Part shown: positions 59,407 to 64,000 of the stretch, in pieces | How the letters are laid out: every line of letters starts with the position of its first letter | How positions within the stretch are numbered: position 1 is the stretch's first letter | DNA from: Endozoicomonas sp965232255 | Lineage (GTDB): Bacteria > Pseudomonadota > Gammaproteobacteria > Pseudomonadales > Endozoicomonadaceae | Assembly: GCA_965232255.1 (NCBI GenBank) | Contig: OZ246962.1 | Span: 310,001 to 374,000, forward strand | DNA: 64,000 nucleotides | Direction: 5' to 3' | Notes under the pieces: model-generated | Told to the model about the DNA's origin: nothing | Database searches by the model: none | What the model saw: the letters and a program-made list of their open reading frames with translations, nothing else | Position numbers and translations under genes: made by a program

Positions 59407-59562
59407 TTTGGATTAGTCCAAGCTGCAATAATTAATTGCCGTCATTTCTGCTCTGGCGCTCCTCAAAAAAAAGCAAACACCAAAGCAGGCAGTGCAACTG
59501 GAACCTTTCACCCAAAAAAAAGTCCAACATTGCGAATAAATTTCATAAGAGAGTGACCGACC

Positions 59563-60636
59563 ATGCAGTGCCAGTGCAACTCACCCAGTCAATTGTCAGT
59601 GATGAACAATGGGCAAATGATCAGCCAGCCAGCCGATTCAACAGGTAGCTGGTTGCAAAATACCTTCTATTATTACGATCCCAAAAAAGGCACTCAATGC
59701 AAGCTGGTCAATGCCACTGCCACAGTTGCAGTCTCTTGTGCTGGGGGCGCTTTGGGCATGCATTTACTCACCTCTCAACTGGGGCGGCTTACCACTAGGG
59801 GCAACGCTCTTTACGAGCGCGCGGTTAGCCAGCTGGATAGTCTTTGTCCTGGCTCTTCGCTGTACGTTGGTATTGCACTGGGCGCAACGCTGGGTGCTGC
59901 CGGAGCCGTCTGGTTTATCCGTTCTGCCTATCAAGACGGCCTGAAACCACGCACCGTAGCCGCTGTCCGGTCCATAATGAACGGGCTGATTCACCATGTC
60001 GAAAGTGATTACAAGACCATCCAACACTGCAAAAACAATGTCCAAATCAAAGAAGCAGAGCTGTCGATCCGCAAAGAAGAAATGCTGGCGGAAAAAGAGC
60101 GCAACCGCATTAAGGCTCAAGCCATTTACGATAGGGAAGTTCGAGTTTATGACAACAACGTTGCTAAGGTGACAGGTGAACTGAAAGGCTATCTCACCGA
60201 AGTGTTTGATCGCCTGGAAGACCCACACAGAACGCCCACCTACGAGGAGAGGGTCTCCAATACGCGCCGTGGCGGTGGCTACCGACTCGGTCAGGAAGTA
60301 GACAGTTTTTTTGAACGTAAGAACTTCTCTGTTGGCGCACGCCAACGTTTACTGAAATGTCTAACTCCCCACCTGGATGAAAGAGAGCTGAAAAATGTCG
60401 AGCGAATACTGGCCAAGTATCCCAGGAGTCAGCCTATGTTGTGGCCAAGAATCGGACCACTGGAATGGGAATACAACAGAATCGACGGCCAACGCCAAGA
60501 AAATCAATACAAGATGGGAGAGCTGGAAAGGAGAGTCAGGGAGCTGATGACCCGGTACGGCTGTTTTGAACTTGATCCTGATGGCAAGGTAAAAACGACA
60601 TCCGTTGCAGATTTCAGCGAGTATCTGCCTGACTGA
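59563..60636 (+). CDS. Hypothetical membrane protein with coiled coil
   Basis: 357 residues; no family recognised. Two hydrophobic segments (VNATATVAVSCAGGALGMHL, about 49-68; YVGIALGATLGAAGAVWFIR, about 101-120) suggest a membrane hairpin. A long charged helix rich in Glu and Lys (about 155-220) is likely a coiled coil. The C-terminal domain contains a Gly/Arg stretch (NTRRGGGYRLGQEVDSFFER) and LKNVERILAKYPRSQPMLWP. GAGAG lies about 9 bases before the ATG. It is divergent from the 935-residue repeat protein gene with a 170-bp shared upstream region, so the two may be co-regulated. Confidence 0.8.
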   Translation: MQCQCNSPSQLSVMNNGQMISQPADSTGSWLQNTFYYYDPKKGTQCKLVNATATVAVSCAGGALGMHLLTSQLGRLTTRGNALYERAVSQLDSLCPGSSLYVGIALGATLGAAGAVWFIRSAYQDGLKPRTVAAVRSIMNGLIHHVESDYKTIQHCKNNVQIKEAELSIRKEEMLAEKERNRIKAQAIYDREVRVYDNNVAKVTGELKGYLTEVFDRLEDPHRTPTYEERVSNTRRGGGYRLGQEVDSFFERKNFSVGARQRLLKCLTPHLDERELKNVERILAKYPRSQPMLWPRIGPLEWEYNRIDGQRQENQYKMGELERRVRELMTRYGCFELDPDGKVKTTSVADFSEYLPD

Positions 60637-60699
60637 CCATTCACAGATAGATTAAGCAGGTTGGTCAAAACCCTGTGTTTTGGCCTTTACGATTGATCG

Positions 60700-62202
60700 T
60701 CAATGCAATGGCAACTCCAGTGTCGCTCTCAAGCCAGAAGTGGTGTTTTGCAGAAAAACTTCACCACCGTGATTACGCGCAATATTCCGGGCGATCGCCA
60801 TTCCTAGTCCAATGCCCCCCGTATCACGGTTTCTTGAACCTTCCAGACGGAAAAATGGTTCGAACACCTGCTCCATCAGCTCTTCAGGAATACCCTGGCC
60901 AGCATCCTGAATCACCACAGCAACAAATGCGTGCCCTGCCCGAACATACGACTCAAGCTGCACATCCACCCGCTGACCATATTTAACCCCGTTTTCGATC
61001 AGATTACGCAAGGCTCGCTTCAGGCTCACCGGCCGACAGCGAATAATAATCTCCTGGCCTTCCCGATAGTTCACCTGCTGACCAAGCTCGGCCAAGTCAT
61101 CACAGAGACTGCCGATCATGGCATTCAAATCCACTTGCCGGGTCGCCTCGTTATCTGCTGCCTGTCGCATAAATGCCAGCGTCGCCTCAGACATCTGCTG
61201 CATCTCCTCCAGCGTGGCCAGCAGTTGATCACGGTCAGGACTATCGGGCATCATCTCGACCCGCAGTCGCATGCTGGTTATCGGAGTACGCAAATCATGG
61301 GACAGTGCAGCTAACATCCGGGTGCGGTCCGAGACAAAACGCTGCAAACGGCGGTTCATCTGATTAAACGCCCGAATGGTCTCGCGTAAATCCGCCGGCC
61401 CCTGCTCTGGCACCGGTGGCACTCGCTCGCCCATTCCCAGCTCAACTGCCGCCTTCGACAACAAACTGAGCGGCTGGGTGATGCGTCGTACCATCACCGC
61501 CAGTACCACCAGCACCAGGATCATGGACGTCCCCAGGAAAATGATGGTTTGCCGAGCCAATAATGGAGGCACTATCGGCGGCATTGCCTGCAAACTCAAC
61601 CAGCGACCATTGTCCATAAGGACAGTCACCTCCAGGCTAGTGACTGCCGGCGGTCGCCAGTCTTTGCGATGATAACCTCGTGGATGATCAGGTCGGTTCG
61701 TACGCTCTACTCGATCACATGAGCCCTGGCAGTCTTCAGCAGCCCTGGGCCTTTGCTCCTCATCCGTGTGCTTCCCCCAGTGATCTACATCGACGAACAC
61801 ACGTCCCTGGTATTGATCACCCAATAGACGCAATAACCGGTTGATCAACCGTTTATCAGCGGGGCTGATATGTTTGCCAGCCAATACATTATGGTCGTCG
61901 ATGGCATACCAGGCGTTGCTGGTTCGCGCCGCCGCCAGAATAGCCGGGTAATCACTGTCGGAATTGTTTTCCAGCAACCAGACCAGAGATTCCACCTGCT
62001 GTAACAAAGACCGCTGCCTGATGTCTGACAGCACAGCGCGGTGAGCCTGACCAAGAATGACAAAACTTAACAACTGGGCAACGACGAGTGCCACCAAGAC
62101 TGCCAACACCATACGGGTCACCATACTTGACCACAGACGTTTGCAAAATACGACGCTGCGCTGCTTTAGGTGCTTTAGCTGGCGGACACTCACTCTGGTC
62201 AT
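60700..62202 (-). CDS. Sensor histidine kinase, EnvZ-like
   Basis: 500 residues. Two membrane helices (about 31-51 and 219-240) bound a periplasmic domain of about 165 residues that is rich in His, Asp and Arg near residues 140-185 (HWGKHTDEEQ, DHPRGYHRKDW) and holds a Cys pair (DCQGSC). A HAMP domain follows, then the H-box with H302 (ALSHDLRTPITSMRL), the N-box ENGVKYGQ, and G-boxes DAGQGIPEELMEQ and GGIGLGMAIARNI. It phosphorylates the adjacent regulator; their genes overlap by 4 bases. The stimulus is unknown; the periplasmic His cluster hints at metal or pH. Confidence 0.93.
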   Translation of the reverse strand: MTRVSVRQLKHLKQRSVVFCKRLWSSMVTRMVLAVLVALVVAQLLSFVILGQAHRAVLSDIRQRSLLQQVESLVWLLENNSDSDYPAILAAARTSNAWYAIDDHNVLAGKHISPADKRLINRLLRLLGDQYQGRVFVDVDHWGKHTDEEQRPRAAEDCQGSCDRVERTNRPDHPRGYHRKDWRPPAVTSLEVTVLMDNGRWLSLQAMPPIVPPLLARQTIIFLGTSMILVLVVLAVMVRRITQPLSLLSKAAVELGMGERVPPVPEQGPADLRETIRAFNQMNRRLQRFVSDRTRMLAALSHDLRTPITSMRLRVEMMPDSPDRDQLLATLEEMQQMSEATLAFMRQAADNEATRQVDLNAMIGSLCDDLAELGQQVNYREGQEIIIRCRPVSLKRALRNLIENGVKYGQRVDVQLESYVRAGHAFVAVVIQDAGQGIPEELMEQVFEPFFRLEGSRNRDTGGIGLGMAIARNIARNHGGEVFLQNTTSGLRATLELPLH

Positions 62203-62918
62203 ACAATGATCAATTCTTCAGTAAACATATACCCACCACCCCATACGGTTTTGATCAGCGTGGGATTTTTCGAGTCTTGCTCAATCTTTTTCCGCAGCCG
62301 ACTGATTTGATTATCAATACTGCGATCAAATGGCAGCGCCTCACGTCCTTTGGTCAAATCCATCAACTGATCGCGACTGAGCACCTGACGGGCATGTTCC
62401 AGAAAAACTTTCAGCAAACGAAACTCCGCCGCGCTCAATGCCACCAGCAAACCATCCTCCCGGGTCAGTTGGTACTGATGGATGTCCAGACTCCAGCCCT
62501 TAAACTGCCATTGCCCAGTGACCGATATCTCTTTAGTTGCGGTAGTTGCGGTGTTTTCTGTGCGACGCAGCACCGCTTTAATCCTGGCCAACAACGTTCT
62601 TGGACTGAACGGTTTGCTCACATAGTCGTCCGCCCCCATCTCCAGTCCGACAATGGTATCCGCTTCCTCACTCATGGCCGTCAGCATAATTACCGGCGGT
62701 CCATTCTGTGTGCGCAAGTAGCGACAAAGGCTCAGGCCATCTTCCCCTGGCATCATAATATCGAGCACCACCAGGTCAATTGACTCACGAGCCAATATTT
62801 GTCGCATAACCACTCCGTCTTCAGCCAGAGACACTTGGTAACCATGCTGGCTGAGGTAGCGCCCGAGCAGGTCACGTATCTCGTTGTGGTCATCGACCAC
62901 AAGAATGTGTTTTGTCAT
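62199..62918 (-). CDS. OmpR-family response regulator
   Basis: 239 residues from the ATG at 62918, with AGGT 7 bases upstream. The receiver domain has VVDDHNEI, the phospho-acceptor D53 in LVVLDIMMPGEDG and K102 in YVSKPFSP. The C-terminal winged helix contains LSAAEFRLLKVFLEHARQVL, RSIDNQISRLRKKIEQD and VWGGGYMF. A frame open to 63023 would add 35 residues unlike the family. It is cotranscribed with the kinase and divergent from the exported protein gene at 63119, a likely target. Confidence 0.94.
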   Translation of the reverse strand: MTKHILVVDDHNEIRDLLGRYLSQHGYQVSLAEDGVVMRQILARESIDLVVLDIMMPGEDGLSLCRYLRTQNGPPVIMLTAMSEEADTIVGLEMGADDYVSKPFSPRTLLARIKAVLRRTENTATTATKEISVTGQWQFKGWSLDIHQYQLTREDGLLVALSAAEFRLLKVFLEHARQVLSRDQLMDLTKGREALPFDRSIDNQISRLRKKIEQDSKNPTLIKTVWGGGYMFTEELIIV

Positions 62919-63118
62919 TGTTGACCTGTACTGATTAGTGACTGTGCCCAACATTATAAAGCTGAAGTTATTGCGCTTTGGACAGGCCGCGAACAAATGA
63001 TACAAATTGCGACAATCGACCACTATTTAGAGATATTTGTGGGAAAGCTGTAGTGTTTAATTAACTCATAGCCGTTCAATACACGATGAATTTACTAAAA
63101 CCGGCTGGAGACACCATC

Positions 63119-63547
63119 ATGAAGAAAAATCTTTTGTTAACCACTGCCCTGATTGCCACTTTGTCCGCTTCTTCTGCGTTTGCCGTTGGCGGTAACAACG
63201 ACAAGTACAACTGCCAAGGGATGCGTTCAGGCCATCACGCAATGAAAGGGGAACACAGCAAGCGCGGCAAGATGCCCAACCAGAAAGTGATGAATCAGGT
63301 GTTCACTGCTGCCCAGATTCGAACCCTTAACGAGGCGCGCCTGATTATGAAAGGCAATCCCAACCTCAAAGTGGGCGATGTGACTGCCATCGATAATGGC
63401 TATCGGGTAACCATCGTCACCAAGGACAACTCTCTGGTCAAAGAACGGGAAGTGGCGAAAAATAATATGCCGCTGGAACGTTATGAAGCCATCCAAAAAA
63501 GGATGGCCGACAGGCAACAACAGCGGGCAGCACGCAGCGCTAGCTAG
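63119..63547 (+). CDS. Small exported His/Met-rich protein
   Basis: 142 residues from the ATG at 63119 (GGAG 8 bases upstream). A clear Sec signal peptide, KKNLLLTTALIATLSASSAFA, is followed by a mature protein starting VGGNNDKYNC. It has a His/Met/Cys/Lys-rich stretch (CQGMRSGHHAMKGEHSKRGK) and a C-terminal part containing VGDVTAIDNGYRVTIVTKDN and helical ERYEAIQKRMADRQQQRAAR. Likely periplasmic. Small size, basic helical C-terminus and divergence from a two-component system recall the CpxP/Spy arrangement, but no LTxxQ motif is seen. Metal binding is possible. Confidence 0.8.
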   Translation: MKKNLLLTTALIATLSASSAFAVGGNNDKYNCQGMRSGHHAMKGEHSKRGKMPNQKVMNQVFTAAQIRTLNEARLIMKGNPNLKVGDVTAIDNGYRVTIVTKDNSLVKEREVAKNNMPLERYEAIQKRMADRQQQRAARSAS

Positions 63548-63637
63548 CAAACTGGTAATTGCTTATTTTTATCGGACGGCGTTAAGACAGGAAGGTTTCC
63601 GAGGCCATTAAAGAAAAATAAAACTGTCCCAGCCATC

Positions 63638-63657
63638 ATCCCCGTGCGGACGGGGAT
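63638..63657. terminator. Hairpin downstream of the exported protein gene
   Basis: ATCCCCGT and ACGGGGAT form a perfect 8-bp stem with a GCGG loop. No T-run follows, so termination would be weak; it might instead be an extragenic repeat. Confidence 0.4.
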
Positions 63658-63744
63658 TCACTGCTTGTGGCATCTCACTCACGATTGATCGAATATCTGC
63701 CCCACCCCTGCCGATGTAAATCGGCTCATTCGGTAATCACCTCG

Positions 63745-63773
63745 TTGACCGAAACCGTCATTTTCTGTTCAAT
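63745..63773 (+). promoter_or_regulatory. Candidate sigma-70 promoter of the ABC exporter gene
   Basis: TTGACC, 17-base spacer, TTCAAT. It is about 38 bases upstream of the TTG start at 63811. The inverted repeat CGGCTCATT (63722-63730) and AATGAGCCG (63771-63779) brackets it and may be an operator. Confidence 0.4.
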
Positions 63774-63810
63774 GAGCCGCTACACTGCGCTTAGACACAC
63801 AGGTTGTTCA

Positions 63811-64000
63811 TTGAAACTACTCTGGAAACTCCGATTTGTCCTGAAGGACTTCTGGCGGCAATACCTGTTGGCCTTCGTTTGCCTGCAAATTGTCTCCGCC
63901 CTGAACCTGGTGCCGCCCTGGTTGATCGGTAAAGCGGTGGACGCGGTGAAAAACAATACACTGACTCACCAAGCACTGGCCCATTATGTGGTGGGTATTC
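63811..64000 (+). CDS. ABC exporter, MdlA-like (5' part only)
   Basis: Partial: 63 codons, cut by the window end. From a TTG at 63811 it reads (Met)KLLWKLRFVLKDFWRQYLLA and continues with LNLVPPWLIGKAVDAV. This closely resembles the start of the first membrane helix region of E. coli MdlA and related half-size ABC exporters. The AGGT at 63801 could be the ribosome-binding site. The ATPase domain lies outside the window. A pair with an MdlB-like gene is expected downstream. Confidence 0.75.
   Translation, partial: MKLLWKLRFVLKDFWRQYLLAFVCLQIVSALNLVPPWLIGKAVDAVKNNTLTHQALAHYVVGI

Noticed and set aside
60700..63023. Start of the response regulator at 63023, adding 35 residues
   Set aside because: The ATG at 62918 has a ribosome-binding site and gives the standard receiver-domain N-terminus.

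Overview
The window is chromosomal DNA of a gammaproteobacterium. The housekeeping blocks (astADB, grpE-dnaK-dnaJ, recN-fur-bamE-rnfH-ratA-smpB-ssrA, hflK-hflC-yjeT-purA-rnr-rlmB) are typical of that class. The accessory content (two IS200/IS605-type tnpB genes, long repeat-rich proteins without recognisable domains, a large O-antigen/capsule locus) suggests a marine, possibly host-associated, Oceanospirillales-type bacterium such as Endozoicomonas. That placement is inference from gene content, not a computed phylogeny.

Layout. 1-1330: a solo tnpB transposon gene cut by the window start. 1331-5239: arginine succinyltransferase pathway genes astA-astD-astB. 5337-9414: heat-shock genes grpE, dnaK and dnaJ (minus strand), with sigma-32-like promoters before grpE and dnaK. 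9572-11307: recN behind a LexA box. 11454-14389: fur, bamE, rnfH/ratA, smpB and tmRNA. 14584-31846: one long minus-strand polysaccharide locus. Its 5' part makes a dTDP-3-acetamido-3,6-dideoxyhexose (rmlB, rmlA, fdtA/C/B-like). Its middle, AT-rich part holds a PglK-like ABC flippase, two glycosyltransferase-like genes and a Wzy-like polymerase. Its 3' part makes UDP-L-FucNAc (fnlA/B/C) and initiates or transfers the repeat unit (GT4, epimerase, PglC-like phosphoglycosyl transferase, WbpM). 31883-34058: a toxin-antitoxin-like island, read toward the polysaccharide operon, with a HEPN-MNT pair whose signature residues look mutated, a Fic protein, a second MNT nucleotidyltransferase and a frameshifted small partner. 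34122-34862 is non-coding with repeats. 34863-42415: rlmB, rnr, purA, yjeT, hflC, hflK.

42957-51074: a SEC-C protein with an internal tandem duplication, rluA, fklB, an FAD oxidoreductase-DUF1365-cyclopropane synthase operon, a small hypothetical gene behind palindromic sites, and a TPP riboswitch with thiD. 51110-56584 is accessory: a large unknown protein, a complete IS605-type element (tnpA/tnpB with right-end hairpins), tRNA-Ser(GGA), an ISAs1 transposase remnant, an HNH endonuclease and a small gene broken by an in-frame stop. 56585-60636: a divergent pair of unknown proteins, one a 935-residue acidic protein built on two short repeat families, the other a two-membrane-segment coiled-coil protein. 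60700-63547: an OmpR/EnvZ-type two-component system divergent from a small exported His/Met-rich protein. 63811-64000: start of an MdlA-like ABC exporter.

The most unusual material is the toxin-antitoxin-like island at 31.9-34.1 kb and the repeat-protein pair at 56.6-60.6 kb. No CRISPR array, integrase or rRNA gene was seen.
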